NCBI RefSeq assembly: GCF_003731765.1
Contig: NZ_MOAL01000004.1
Coordinates: forward strand, 2,356,001 to 2,420,000
Direction: 5' to 3'
DNA: 64,000 nt
From: Pseudomonas chlororaphis
GTDB lineage: Bacteria > Pseudomonadota > Gammaproteobacteria > Pseudomonadales > Pseudomonadaceae
Both the position numbers and the translations under genes were made by a program. Positions 36,427 through 44,945 of this stretch are shown in pieces. The notes beneath the pieces were generated by a model. The model saw nothing but the letters and a program-made list of their open reading frames with translations. It was not told where the DNA came from and made no database searches. Numbering within the stretch: position 1 is the first letter of the stretch; every line of letters begins with the position of its first letter.

Positions 36427-37369
36427 TTCCCGTGCGGGGGAAAATCCCCGGCTCAAGCACTTCGCCCCGGCACCCGCGTTGTTTCAACTGCAACCCTGGC
36501 GCAGCCTGCTGGCGTTGTTGGCGGACTGGGGGCTGATCGCGCTGGCATTAGTGTGCGCGGTGATCTGGCCCCATCCCCTGATCTACCTGGCGGCGGCGAT
36601 CATCATTGCCCGCAGCCAACTGGCGCTGGCGGTGATCATGCATGAAAGCGCCCATGGCGTGCTGCTGCGCCACCAGGGCCTGAATGACGGCATCGGCCAG
36701 GCGCTGGCGGCCGGCCCGCTGTTTATTTCCCTGGAAACCTATCGGGTCGGGCACCTCAAGCACCATGTCGCGCCGATGCGCCATGACGACCCGGTGGTGG
36801 CGGTGTTCGGCTTGGGGGACTTTCCCATGGCTCGGGGCAAGCTGGTCGGCAAGTTGCTGGCCGACCTGTGCGGCCTGGGCTACTGCCTCAGTGCTTGGAG
36901 GATTGCCCGGGGCGACTACCGCGAGATCATGCCCAAGGCGCAGAAGTCCCCCCGCCTGAAGGCCTGGGAAGTGCTGTCGATGCTGTTGAGCAACGGCTTG
37001 CTGTTCGGCTTGCTGGCCGCCTCCGGGCACCCGTGGCTGTACCTGGGCCTATGGTTGCTGCCGGCCATCACCCTGCTGCCGTTGATGGGGCGCATCCGCG
37101 CGATCATGGAGCACGCCGGCCTGCCCGAATGTGCGGACCAGAGCCAGAATGCGCGGAGCATCGTGCGCCCGAACTGGCAAACCTTTCTGTGTGGCCCCCA
37201 CGCCATTCACTACCACATCGAACACCATCTGTTTGTGCGTCTGCCCTTCTACCACCTACGCACCGTGCATGAGCAACTGGTGGCGCAACAGCGCGTGCCC
37301 GAGGCCAACCTGTATGGCGGCTACATCGCGGTGCTGCAAGCCGTCAGCCGCCCCGGCCAGGACGCTTGA
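36413..37369 (+). CDS. Membrane fatty-acid desaturase
   Basis: A diiron acyl-lipid desaturase of 318 residues with the three histidine boxes HESAH (residues 77-81), GHLKHH (about 112-117) and HYHIEHH (about 267-273), and hydrophobic helices between them. Such enzymes use oxygen to insert a double bond or hydroxyl in an acyl chain. The GTG at 36413 is preferred because it follows CCGGAGG and gives a 14-bp overlap with the PAP2 gene. It is the last gene of the operon and converges on the sotB-like gene 11 bp away. It differs from housekeeping DesA in its context, which suggests a special lipid. Confidence 0.9.
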   Translation: MPKPNSRAGENPRLKHFAPAPALFQLQPWRSLLALLADWGLIALALVCAVIWPHPLIYLAAAIIIARSQLALAVIMHESAHGVLLRHQGLNDGIGQALAAGPLFISLETYRVGHLKHHVAPMRHDDPVVAVFGLGDFPMARGKLVGKLLADLCGLGYCLSAWRIARGDYREIMPKAQKSPRLKAWEVLSMLLSNGLLFGLLAASGHPWLYLGLWLLPAITLLPLMGRIRAIMEHAGLPECADQSQNARSIVRPNWQTFLCGPHAIHYHIEHHLFVRLPFYHLRTVHEQLVAQQRVPEANLYGGYIAVLQAVSRPGQDA

Positions 37370-37380
37370 GCGCTTAGCCC

Positions 37381-38565
37381 TCAGCCCGCCGCCTCGGCGC
37401 GGGCGAGACGGGCGATCGTCAGGGCATAGAACAGCAGCGCCAGCCCCGCCAGCGAGCCCCCCACCAGGCCGATGTAGGCAAACCCCAGCTGGCCGCCGAC
37501 CCAACTGCCAAGCAAGGCACCGCCGCCGATGCCGATGTTGTAGATCCCGGAAAACAGCGCCATCGCCACGTCGGTGGCATCCGGCGCCAGCACCAGCACC
37601 CGGGATTGCAGGGCCAGGCCAAAGCCCATGATCGCCATGCCCCAGACCACGCTGAGCACGCCCAGGTACTCCACGCCCAGGCTGGCCGGCCAGAGCAGCA
37701 GCAGGCACAGGGTGAGCAGGCCGACGGCGATCAGCAGGAAGCGCGTCGGACCGTAGCGGTGAAAACGGCTGAAGCACAGCGAACCGAGGATGCCCGCACC
37801 GCCGAACAGCAGCAGGATCAGGGTCACCGCCTGGCCGCTGAGGCCGGCGACGCTCTGCACAAAAGGCTCGATGTAGCTGTAGGCGGTGAACTGGGCGGTC
37901 ACCACCACCGCTGTCAGCACGTAGATCGCCAGCAACGCCGGGCGCTTGAACAGCAGCGGCAGGCTGCGCAGGGAACCGGAGTTCTGGCTTGGCAACAGCG
38001 GCAGGCTCTTGGTCAGCCAGAACACCAGCACCGCCGCCAACAGGGCAATCACGATAAAGGTGGTGCGCCAGCCCATGGCCTCGCCCAGCAGCCGGCCCAG
38101 GGGAATGCCCAGCACCATCGCCAGGGACGTGCCGGTGGCCAGCAAGCCCAGGGCCTGGACCTGCTTGCCCGGCGGCGCCAGGCGCACGGCCAGGGACGCT
38201 GTGATCGACCAGAACAGCGCATGGGCCAGCGCTACCCCGATGCGGCTGAACAACAGCAAGCCGAAGCTGTTGGCCAGGCTGGACACCACGTGGCTGGCGA
38301 TAAACAGGCCGAACAACACCAGCAACAGCTTGCGCCGCTCGACGTTCCGCGTCAGCAGCATCACCGGCAGCGAAGTCAGCGACACCACCCAGGCGTAAAT
38401 GGTCAGCATCAAGCCGACCTGGGCCGTGGGCAGGTTGAAGCTGTTACCGATCGAACTCAGCAGCCCGACCGGGACGAATTCCGTGGTGTTGAACACAAAA
38501 GCGGCCAGCGCCAGTGCGATGACCGGCTGCCAATGGCCGTGGGTTGTTGCCGCAGGGTTGTTCAT
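37381..38565 (-). CDS. sotB: Sugar efflux transporter, major facilitator superfamily
   Basis: A 12-helix MFS exporter of 394 residues closely resembling E. coli SotB/YdeA, which exports arabinose and related sugars. Shared stretches include FNTTEFVPVGLLS, MLTIYAWVV, ERRKLLL, FWSITASLAVR, SYIEPFVQ and LAPDATDVAMALFSGI. Length is normal. It is a single gene on the minus strand, converging with the desaturase, and there is no sign that it belongs to the lipid operon. Confidence 0.92.
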   Translation of the reverse strand: MNNPAATTHGHWQPVIALALAAFVFNTTEFVPVGLLSSIGNSFNLPTAQVGLMLTIYAWVVSLTSLPVMLLTRNVERRKLLLVLFGLFIASHVVSSLANSFGLLLFSRIGVALAHALFWSITASLAVRLAPPGKQVQALGLLATGTSLAMVLGIPLGRLLGEAMGWRTTFIVIALLAAVLVFWLTKSLPLLPSQNSGSLRSLPLLFKRPALLAIYVLTAVVVTAQFTAYSYIEPFVQSVAGLSGQAVTLILLLFGGAGILGSLCFSRFHRYGPTRFLLIAVGLLTLCLLLLWPASLGVEYLGVLSVVWGMAIMGFGLALQSRVLVLAPDATDVAMALFSGIYNIGIGGGALLGSWVGGQLGFAYIGLVGGSLAGLALLFYALTIARLARAEAAG

Positions 38566-38866
38566 TTAAAGGTCGTATTACTCTATCGATGATCGAACAG
38601 GCATGGCCCCGTTCCCTGCGCCCCGTGTGAACAGGCGGTGGGCAAGCGGGTGCCAGGGCATGCCGGAGCCGGCACGCGGGGCGTCATTCTATAGGCTTCT
38701 GGGGCGGCTGTTGCGGATGATCGACGGCCGTTGAGGAAATTCCAGCCGCCGTGACGGCTCGATAAAGGTGCAATGAAGAGGCGGGGCGGTGCCTGCGGGC
38801 ACTGACAAAAAAGAGGCCGAAGCCTCTCTCTTGTCACCCATCGGCGCTGGTCGCTCGAAGGAGCGC
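38566..38866. other. Gap between sotB and the ABC binding-protein gene
   Basis: About 300 bp. The right end holds the binding-protein terminator; the left end must carry the sotB promoter. I see nothing else of note. Confidence 0.5.
38805..38830 (-). terminator. Rho-independent terminator of the ABC binding-protein gene
   Basis: On the minus strand AGAGGC-TTCG-GCCTCT, a 6-bp stem on a stable TTCG tetraloop, is followed by six T residues, about 40 bp after the stop at 38867. Confidence 0.85.
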
Positions 38867-40207
38867 TTATTCGGCCGAGCAGTTACGCGGGGTGATGCCC
38901 TTCTCCTTGGCGTAGGCCGCGGACTTGGCTTCGATCAGCGGGCGCAGGGTGTCACGGTCGGCTTGTACCCAGTCGGTCACCAGCACCCACTTCTGCCCGT
39001 CCCACTGCTGAACACGGGCCGAGCCGCCGCCTTCATGATCTGCACAAGACAGTTTCAACGGTGCCAGTAGGCCCTCGAAGCCGATGGCCTTGAGGCGCGC
39101 TGCGTCGATGTCCAGGTGCTCGAAGGCCCAGCGGGTTTCCTCACCGTTGAGGGGACGGTTGCCGAACTTGGCCTGACCGGTGCGCAGCGCTTCCACGGCA
39201 ATGGCGGCGTTGATCAGGCCAATGTTGTAGTAGACCTTGCCGAAGTAGCTCGGGTCCTTGAGGTTGCTCTTGCCGGCATCGAGGATGGCGCGCTTGAGCC
39301 GCTGGTGGATGTCAAAGCCGTCGCCACCCGGGAATGGCGCCAGGGCCTGGTAGCCCTTGGCGGCGGTGCCGGCGGGAATCACATCGGCCTCGGAACCGGC
39401 CCAGACGTCGCCGATGATGCGGTCCACGGGAATGCCGAAACGCACGGCCGTCTTGATCCCCACTGGGGTGGACACGCCCCAGGTACGCAGGAACACCCAG
39501 TCCGGGTTGATCTGGCGCACCTGGCGCCATTGGGTGGATTGCTCGTTGCCGGGATCGGCCACCGGGATCTGGATGTTCTCGAAACCGTATTTTTCCGCCA
39601 GCAGCTTCATCGGGCCCTGGGTTTCGCGACCGTAGGCCGAGTCGTGGTAGACGGTGACGATCTTCTTGCCCTTGAGCTTGTCGAAACCGCCCTCACGCTG
39701 GGCGATGTAGTTGATGCCCACCGAGGCCTGGCCGTAGTAGTTGAGCAACAGCGGGAAGGCATAGGGGAACACGCTGCCGTCGGTGGACTCGGTGCGCCCG
39801 CCGGCGCCGTCGATCAGGGGAATGCGGTCCACCGCGGCGCGCTCGATCAGCGCGTAGGATGCCGGGGTGCTGTGGGTGAAGAAGAACGCGGTCGGCGCGC
39901 CGTCGAGGCCCTTCTTGTAGCGCTCATAGCATTCGATGACACGGTCGGTGTTCCACTCGGTCTCGCACTCCTGCCAGACCAGCTTGACCCCATTCACCCC
40001 ACCCTCGACCTCGTTGATGTAGCGAAAGTAGTCGATTTCCCCGGCCCACCAGGGAATGCCACTGGAGGCGTAGGCGCCGACGCGGTAGGTGGCCAGGGGA
40101 ATGAACTGCTCGTTGTCCGCCGCCTGGGCGGTGGCCGGCGGCAGGCCGCTGAAAATGCCGAGGGCCAAGAGGCTGGCCAGTAGGGTGCGTTGCAAGGTCT
40201 TGTGCAT
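38867..40207 (-). CDS. Amino-acid-type ABC transporter substrate-binding protein (orphan)
   Basis: A periplasmic binding protein of the branched-chain amino acid/amide (HAAT, Peripla_BP_6) class, 446 residues, clearly longer than LivJ/BraC. The signal peptide ends near AQAADNEQF; the start at 40207 gives a proper signal peptide. Motifs include RYINEVEGGVNGVKLVWQEC, HSTPASYALI and IVTVYHDSAYGRETQGPM. A C-terminal segment after residue 380 (LKLSCADHEGGGSARVQQW) carries the family end DHEGGG. No permease or ATPase genes are adjacent, so it must dock to a distant transporter. It is tandem to the Lrp-type regulator gene. Confidence 0.9.
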   Translation of the reverse strand: MHKTLQRTLLASLLALGIFSGLPPATAQAADNEQFIPLATYRVGAYASSGIPWWAGEIDYFRYINEVEGGVNGVKLVWQECETEWNTDRVIECYERYKKGLDGAPTAFFFTHSTPASYALIERAAVDRIPLIDGAGGRTESTDGSVFPYAFPLLLNYYGQASVGINYIAQREGGFDKLKGKKIVTVYHDSAYGRETQGPMKLLAEKYGFENIQIPVADPGNEQSTQWRQVRQINPDWVFLRTWGVSTPVGIKTAVRFGIPVDRIIGDVWAGSEADVIPAGTAAKGYQALAPFPGGDGFDIHQRLKRAILDAGKSNLKDPSYFGKVYYNIGLINAAIAVEALRTGQAKFGNRPLNGEETRWAFEHLDIDAARLKAIGFEGLLAPLKLSCADHEGGGSARVQQWDGQKWVLVTDWVQADRDTLRPLIEAKSAAYAKEKGITPRNCSAE

Positions 40208-40286
40208 GGGGGTGGCTTCTAGTGAGGTGGAGTGGCAGTCGTTTACTGATCTGCCCACCTACAACACAATCCATGCCAAGCCTATA

Positions 40287-40321
40287 AGCCAATAAAATCA
40301 ACAACTTGGGAGCCAATAAAA
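40287..40321. promoter_or_regulatory. Direct repeat upstream of the ABC binding-protein gene
   Basis: AGCCAATAAAA occurs twice (40287-40297 and 40311-40321), 24 bp apart, about 80-115 bp before the binding-protein start. It is a candidate site for the linked Lrp-type regulator. Confidence 0.3.
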
Positions 40322-40417
40322 AGCGCCCTCCTGTCCCTGACGTGACAGTCTATTGAACCGCTGTTGCTCCACCAACAGATCGCCGGCACCAGCCTGGGCC
40401 ACCCGGCAGCGCGGCGC

Positions 40418-40888
40418 TCAACCCAGCACCGGAATCACCCGCGACGGCTTGACCGACTTGAAGGAAAAGCTCGAGTAGATCTCTTTGACCGCCGGCAAGG
40501 TCTGCAGCACTTCACGGGCGAATTCGCCGAAGGACTCCAGGTCCTTGGCCAGCACTTCGAGGAGGAAATCGTAGCGCCCGGAGACGTTGTGGCAGGCGAC
40601 GATTTCCGGAATCTCCAGCAGCCGCTGCTCAAACGCCCTGGCGGTGTCCTGGCAATGGGATTCCATCATCACGCTGACAAAGGCGGTGACCCCGTAGCCG
40701 AGGGCCTTGGGCGAAAGGATCGCCTGGTAGCCGGTGATCACCCCGCTTTCTTCAAGAATTTTCACCCGGCGCCAGCAGGGCGAGGTGGTCAGGGCGACGC
40801 TGTCGGCCAGCTCGGCGACGGTCAGGCGGGCATTGCCTTGCAGGGCGTTCAGCAGGGCTTTGTCGGTGCGATCCAGGGCATTGGGCAT
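40418..40888 (-). CDS. mdeR: Lrp/AsnC family regulator
   Basis: A 156-residue regulator with an N-terminal helix-turn-helix (LDRTDKALLNALQGNARLTV, then CWRRVKILEESGVI) and a C-terminal RAM/AsnC ligand domain (YDFLLEVLAKDLESF, then IYSSFSFKSVK). The ATG at 40888 follows GGAGAGG; upstream frames are non-coding. It is divergent from the methionine gamma-lyase gene, exactly as MdeR is from mdeA in P. putida, where it activates the lyase operon. The gene symbol rests on that arrangement. Confidence 0.88.
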   Translation of the reverse strand: MPNALDRTDKALLNALQGNARLTVAELADSVALTTSPCWRRVKILEESGVITGYQAILSPKALGYGVTAFVSVMMESHCQDTARAFEQRLLEIPEIVACHNVSGRYDFLLEVLAKDLESFGEFAREVLQTLPAVKEIYSSFSFKSVKPSRVIPVLG

Positions 40889-41012
40889 TTTTTGCCTCTC
40901 CATTTTATTTTTATTTGATTTTGTTCCAATCCAGCCCTGATCAAGGGGCAAATTTGGAATTTTTGTCGCCGAACTTGAGCATAGCATTGGCACAAATACG
41001 GGAGCATTGAAC
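40889..41012. promoter_or_regulatory. Divergent mdeR/mdeA promoter region
   Basis: A 124-bp AT-rich spacer with T-rich runs and a CAAATTTG palindrome at 40949-40956, a composition typical of Lrp-family binding regions. Confidence 0.5.
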
Positions 41013-42212
41013 ATGGACAATAAAAACAATGAGCTGGGTTTTTCCACCCGTGCGATCCATCACGGCTACGACCCGCAGCAGCATCATGGCGCACTCATCC
41101 CGCCGATCTACCTGACCTCGACCTTCACCTTCGCCACCGCCGAATACGGCGCCGGTTGCTTTGCCGGGGAAGAAAGCGGCTACGTCTACACCCGGATCGC
41201 CAACCCGACCCTGGCCTTGCTGGAAGCCCGCATGGCCACCCTGGAAAACGGCGAAGCAGTGGTGGCCTTCAGTTCCGGCATGGGGGCGATTGCCGCAACC
41301 TTCTGGACCTTGCTGCGCCCCGGCGACGAGGTCATCGTCAGCCGTACCCTGTATGGCTGCACCTTCGCCCTGCTGCACCACGGCATCAGCGAATTCGGGG
41401 TCAAGGTGCGGCATGTCGACCTCAGCGACCTGGGCGAACTAAGAGCCGCCATCAGCCCGGCCACCCGCATGATCTATTGCGAATCCCCGGCCAACCCTAC
41501 GCTGCAACTGGTGGACATCGCCGCGGTGGCCGAGGTCGCCCGCCAGCGCCAGGACTTGATCCTGGTGGTCGACAACACCTATTGCACCCCTTACCTGCAA
41601 CGGCCCCTGGATTGGGGTGCGGATGTGGTGGTGCACTCCGCCACCAAATACCTCAGCGGCCATGGCGACATCACCGCCGGCATCGTGGTGACCCGCCAGG
41701 CACTGGCGGATCGAATTCGCCTGCAAGGGCTGAAGGACCTGACCGGTGCGGTGCTCTCGCCCCAGGATGCCTTTCTGCTGATGCGCGGCCTGAAGACCCT
41801 GGCCCTGCGCATGGATCGCCATTGCAGCAACGCCCTGGAGATTGCCCGCTTGCTGCAGGACCACCCGGCGGTGGAATGGGTGACCTACCCGGGCCTGCCC
41901 TCCTTCCCCCAGCACGCCCTGGCCAGCCGGCAGATGAAATTGCCCGGCGGCATGATCGCCTTTGAACTCAAGGGCGGCCTGGTCACCGGCCGGCGCTTCA
42001 TGAATGCCCTCGGGCTGTTCAGCCGCGCCGTCAGCCTGGGGGATGCCGAATCCCTCGCCCAGCACCCGGCGAGCATGACCCACTCCACCTACACCCCGGA
42101 AGAACGTGCACACCACGGTATTTCCGAGGGGCTGGTGCGCCTGTCGGTGGGCCTGGAAGACCTGGCCGACTTGCTGGCCGACGTCGCCCAAGCCCTGGAC
42201 ACCTGCGCCTGA
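41013..42212 (+). CDS. mdeA: Methionine gamma-lyase
   Basis: A PLP enzyme that breaks L-methionine into methanethiol, 2-oxobutyrate and ammonia, 399 residues. It follows P. putida MdeA closely: FSTRAIHHGYDPQ, Tyr114 and Cys116 in TLYGCTF (Cys116 being diagnostic for methionine lyase over cystathionine lyases), the PLP lysine Lys212 in HSATKYLSGHGDITAGIVV, and the end HPASMTHSTYTPEERAHHGI. The ATG at 41013 with GGAG before it is preferred to an upstream TTG. The mdeB gene found in P. putida is absent; instead a branched-chain-type binding protein follows. Confidence 0.95.
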   Translation: MDNKNNELGFSTRAIHHGYDPQQHHGALIPPIYLTSTFTFATAEYGAGCFAGEESGYVYTRIANPTLALLEARMATLENGEAVVAFSSGMGAIAATFWTLLRPGDEVIVSRTLYGCTFALLHHGISEFGVKVRHVDLSDLGELRAAISPATRMIYCESPANPTLQLVDIAAVAEVARQRQDLILVVDNTYCTPYLQRPLDWGADVVVHSATKYLSGHGDITAGIVVTRQALADRIRLQGLKDLTGAVLSPQDAFLLMRGLKTLALRMDRHCSNALEIARLLQDHPAVEWVTYPGLPSFPQHALASRQMKLPGGMIAFELKGGLVTGRRFMNALGLFSRAVSLGDAESLAQHPASMTHSTYTPEERAHHGISEGLVRLSVGLEDLADLLADVAQALDTCA

Positions 42213-42374
42213 GGGCCGTTGTAGAGCGCCCGATGCAGCACACGGCGGCAGATCCCGGCATACTGCCCGACGTGATTCGTGGCGACCTGTACCTGCCTGC
42301 CGGCAACGCGCCGCCTTATCGTCGAATCACCCGCAACACCTTTTTGAATCGTTACCCACAGGAGTGGAACCCCA

Positions 42375-43508
42375 ATGAGTCGCATCAATAACAAAGCCAC
42401 CCAGCTGCTCAGCGCCATGATCCTGGCCGGCCTGGCCTGCCATTCCCTGGCCGCCGACAGCATCAAGATCGGCATCGCCGGCCCGAAAACCGGGCCGGTG
42501 GCGCAGTACGGCGACATGCAGTTCAGCGGTGCGCGCATGGCTATCGAGCAGATCAACGCCAAGGGCGGCGTCGACGGCAAGCAACTGGTGGCCGTGGAAT
42601 ACGATGACGCCTGCGACCCCAAGCAAGCGGTGGCCGTGGCGAACAAAGTGGTCAACGACGGGGTTAAATTCGTGGTCGGGCACCTGTGCTCCAGCTCCAC
42701 CCAGCCGGCTTCGGACATCTACGAAGACGAAGGCATCATCATGATCACCCCGGCCGCCACCAGCCCTGAACTGACGGCGCGCGGCTACAAGATGATCTTC
42801 CGTACCATCGGCCTGGATAACGCCCAGGGCCCGGCTGCCGCCCGCTACATCGCCAGCTTGAAACCGGCCAACGTCGCAGTGCTGCACGACAAGCAGCAGT
42901 ACGGCGAAGGCATTGCCAGCTCGGTGAAAGAGATCCTCGGCAAGGAGGGCGTCAAAGTCGCCATGTTCGAAGGGATCAACGTCGGCGAGCGCGACTACTC
43001 CTCGATCCTGGCCAAACTCAAGCAAGCCAATGTCGACTTCGTGTACTTCGGCGGCTACCACCCAGAGATGGGCCTGCTGCTGCGCCAGGCACGGGAAAAA
43101 GGCCTGACCGCACGCTTCATGGGCCCTGAAGGCGTAGGCAACGACTCTATCTCGCAGATCGCCAAGGACGCCTCCGAAGGCATGCTGGTGACCCTGCCCA
43201 AGGCCTTCGACCAGGACCCGGCCAACAAGGCCCTGGTGGAAGCCTTCGAAGCGAAGAAGGAAAGCTCCAGCGGCGCCTTTGTGTTACCGACCTACTCGGC
43301 GGTACAGGTACTGGCCGACGCCATCGCCAGCACCCACAGCGAAGATCCGGAAAAAGTCGCCGAGGCGATCCACGCCGGTACCTTCAAGACCCCGACCGGG
43401 GATTTGAGCTTCGATGAGAAAGGCGACCTCAAGGACTTCAAGTTCGTGGTCTACGAGTGGCACTACGGCAAGCCGAAGACCGCCGCCCAGGACAGCGCCG
43501 GCCTCTGA
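42375..43508 (+). CDS. Branched-chain amino acid-binding periplasmic protein (BraC/LivK type)
   Basis: A 377-residue high-affinity binding protein for leucine/isoleucine/valine-type ligands. The signal peptide ends SLAADS. Motifs include IKIGIAGPKTGPVAQYGDMQ, VVGHLCSSSTQPASDIYEDE, MITPAATSPELT and QQYGEGIASSVKEIL, all typical of BraC. It lacks linked braDEFG genes, so it is an orphan paralogue. Its position 160 bp behind mdeA suggests a role in delivering methionine or a related amino acid; not shown. Confidence 0.92.
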   Translation: MSRINNKATQLLSAMILAGLACHSLAADSIKIGIAGPKTGPVAQYGDMQFSGARMAIEQINAKGGVDGKQLVAVEYDDACDPKQAVAVANKVVNDGVKFVVGHLCSSSTQPASDIYEDEGIIMITPAATSPELTARGYKMIFRTIGLDNAQGPAAARYIASLKPANVAVLHDKQQYGEGIASSVKEILGKEGVKVAMFEGINVGERDYSSILAKLKQANVDFVYFGGYHPEMGLLLRQAREKGLTARFMGPEGVGNDSISQIAKDASEGMLVTLPKAFDQDPANKALVEAFEAKKESSSGAFVLPTYSAVQVLADAIASTHSEDPEKVAEAIHAGTFKTPTGDLSFDEKGDLKDFKFVVYEWHYGKPKTAAQDSAGL

Positions 43509-43515
43509 TGCATCG

Positions 43516-43552
43516 GGCAACCTGGGCCCCCTGCGCGGGGTACCAGGTTGCC
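43516..43552 (+). terminator. Terminator-like hairpin after the BraC-type gene
   Basis: A perfect 10-bp stem GGCAACCTGG / CCAGGTTGCC with an inner CCCC/GGGG stem, starting 8 bp after the stop. No T-run follows, so termination may be partial or the hairpin may protect the 3' end. Confidence 0.6.
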
Positions 43553-44024
43553 TGTCACTGAACGCAAACGCCTGCCCAGGCATCAACGGCCACCCAAAGA
43601 GCCGAATCCCCCGCACACCCCCTCCTCGAACGTCCGGCAATACGACTGTTACAACTGTGTCGAATACAATACCCGAGAGCGCTAGTTGGGAATCATGGCT
43701 GGTCAAGGTAACAACTTTAATGAGGCTGAGTAACAGTCATTAAAGTGTCCAAAAAAAAAGCCACGCTTTATTGTTTTGAGTGATAGAACTACAACGCTGG
43801 CTATATCGTTAGCGTGCTTTGTTTTATCTCGTGCAAGTTACACCCATCCGGCACGGCGCAGGTTATCGGCCAAGAGACCGCAACACTTTAATTCAGGAAA
43901 AAGCGCAGCCTAGGTGCTTAAGTACTGCTTGCAACAACGTCGATAGACGACACACCTGAGCTGGAGCCCCACGGCCATGGCCACGCACCTTGCCCCCCTT
44001 CAGCCGTCCCGCACCCAAAAGCCC

Positions 44025-44097
44025 GAAAGACCGGCCTTTGCCAGACAGGAAGCCGGTTGCCCCCTCTCTAATTCCCGAGCAAAAGTGTCGGTCTTTC
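44025..44097. ncRNA. Possible structured RNA element
   Basis: A 9-bp perfect inverted repeat GAAAGACCG (44025-44033) / CGGTCTTTC (44089-44097) closes a 73-nt element, with a nested CCGGC/GCCGG pair (44031-44035 and 44052-44056) that would compete for two bases. It lies in an otherwise empty AT-rich gap. No promoter or terminator was identified, so this is a weak candidate only. Confidence 0.2.
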
Positions 44098-44363
44098 ACA
44101 AAACAAAACAACGAGACATGCGGCCTGGCCTAATGAAAAACATAATATTGACGCGCAAGCAGATGGACTTCAGCGTCCTAACGGCACACCGCTGAAATGG
44201 CAACTTTATGAGGCCCTACAAGCACTTGATTGCACCACTTTGCGGCACGTAAAAATAATATTTGCCTAATAAATTGGCTTTTGGTTATTGTGCGTTTCGC
44301 GCACTTCATGCCGTCAGGATGAACGACTTTTTGGCGCCAATTTATTTTCATGGAGGAAAGAAC

Positions 44364-44909
44364 ATGGATCCGTTTCTGGGTGAAATCCGCTTGTTCCCCT
44401 GGGGTTGGGCACCGTCCGGTTGGCTGCCCTGCGAAGGCCAGATCCTGCCCTTCAATACCTATGTCGCTTTAGCCTCCCTCCTTGGTACTCGTTTTGGCGG
44501 CAATGGCTCCACCACCTTCGGCCTGCCGGACCTGCGTGGCCGCACCGCCATCGGACAAAATCTCGTCGCATCAACAAACCCGGTCCTCGGCGTCCATGCC
44601 TTGGGCTCTGCCGGTGGCAGCGAGACCGTCGCCCTCGGCGCCAACACCCTGGCCACTCATACCCACGGCACTCACGTTTCCAATGCCGCCGGCACCACCG
44701 GCCCGGCAGGCGCCATTCCTGCCGTCAGCTCGAACTCGACTGGCGCGGTGTCCCGAGCGACTTACGTGACCGCCGCCGGGTCGGATTTGGTGGCCTTGAA
44801 CAGCGCCACCGTAGCACCCACGCCAGGTACGCCGGTCGCCAATATGCAGCCCTCGATTGTCGGGGCCTTCTTCATTGCCACGAACGGCATCTACCCGCCG
44901 CGCCCATAG
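44364..44909 (+). CDS. Phage tail collar domain protein 1 (microcystin-dependent-protein-like)
   Basis: A 181-residue protein of the tail-collar (PF07484/MDP) family. The N-terminal block GEIRLFPWGWAPSGWLPCEG and the FGGNGSTTFGLPDLRGRTAI motif define the collar domain; a Thr/His/Gly-rich middle (LATHTHGTHVSN) and the C-terminal GIYPPRP follow. No signal peptide. It is the first of three related genes in a row with no phage genes around them. Such proteins are thought to form trimeric fibre-like structures; their role in bacteria is unclear. The GAGGAAAG sequence before the ATG at 44364 supports the start. Confidence 0.9.
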   Translation: MDPFLGEIRLFPWGWAPSGWLPCEGQILPFNTYVALASLLGTRFGGNGSTTFGLPDLRGRTAIGQNLVASTNPVLGVHALGSAGGSETVALGANTLATHTHGTHVSNAAGTTGPAGAIPAVSSNSTGAVSRATYVTAAGSDLVALNSATVAPTPGTPVANMQPSIVGAFFIATNGIYPPRP

Positions 44910-44945
44910 CCACACGATTACAGACCCTCGAGTAAGGAAACTGAC

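Larger units (their letters stand above)
43509..44363. other. Long non-coding gap with candidate structured element
   Basis: 855 bp, clearly more AT-rich than the surroundings. After the terminator-like hairpin it holds runs such as AAAAAAAAAG near 43752, no convincing gene, and the long-range inverted repeat at 44025-44097. Short open frames (43893-44111 minus, 43977-44195 plus) overlap each other and lack ribosome sites. The promoter of the tail-collar genes should lie at its right end. Confidence 0.55.

Noticed and set aside
43893..44195. Two overlapping small genes on opposite strands in the AT-rich gap
   Set aside because: Mutually overlapping, no ribosome sites, no plausible protein features.
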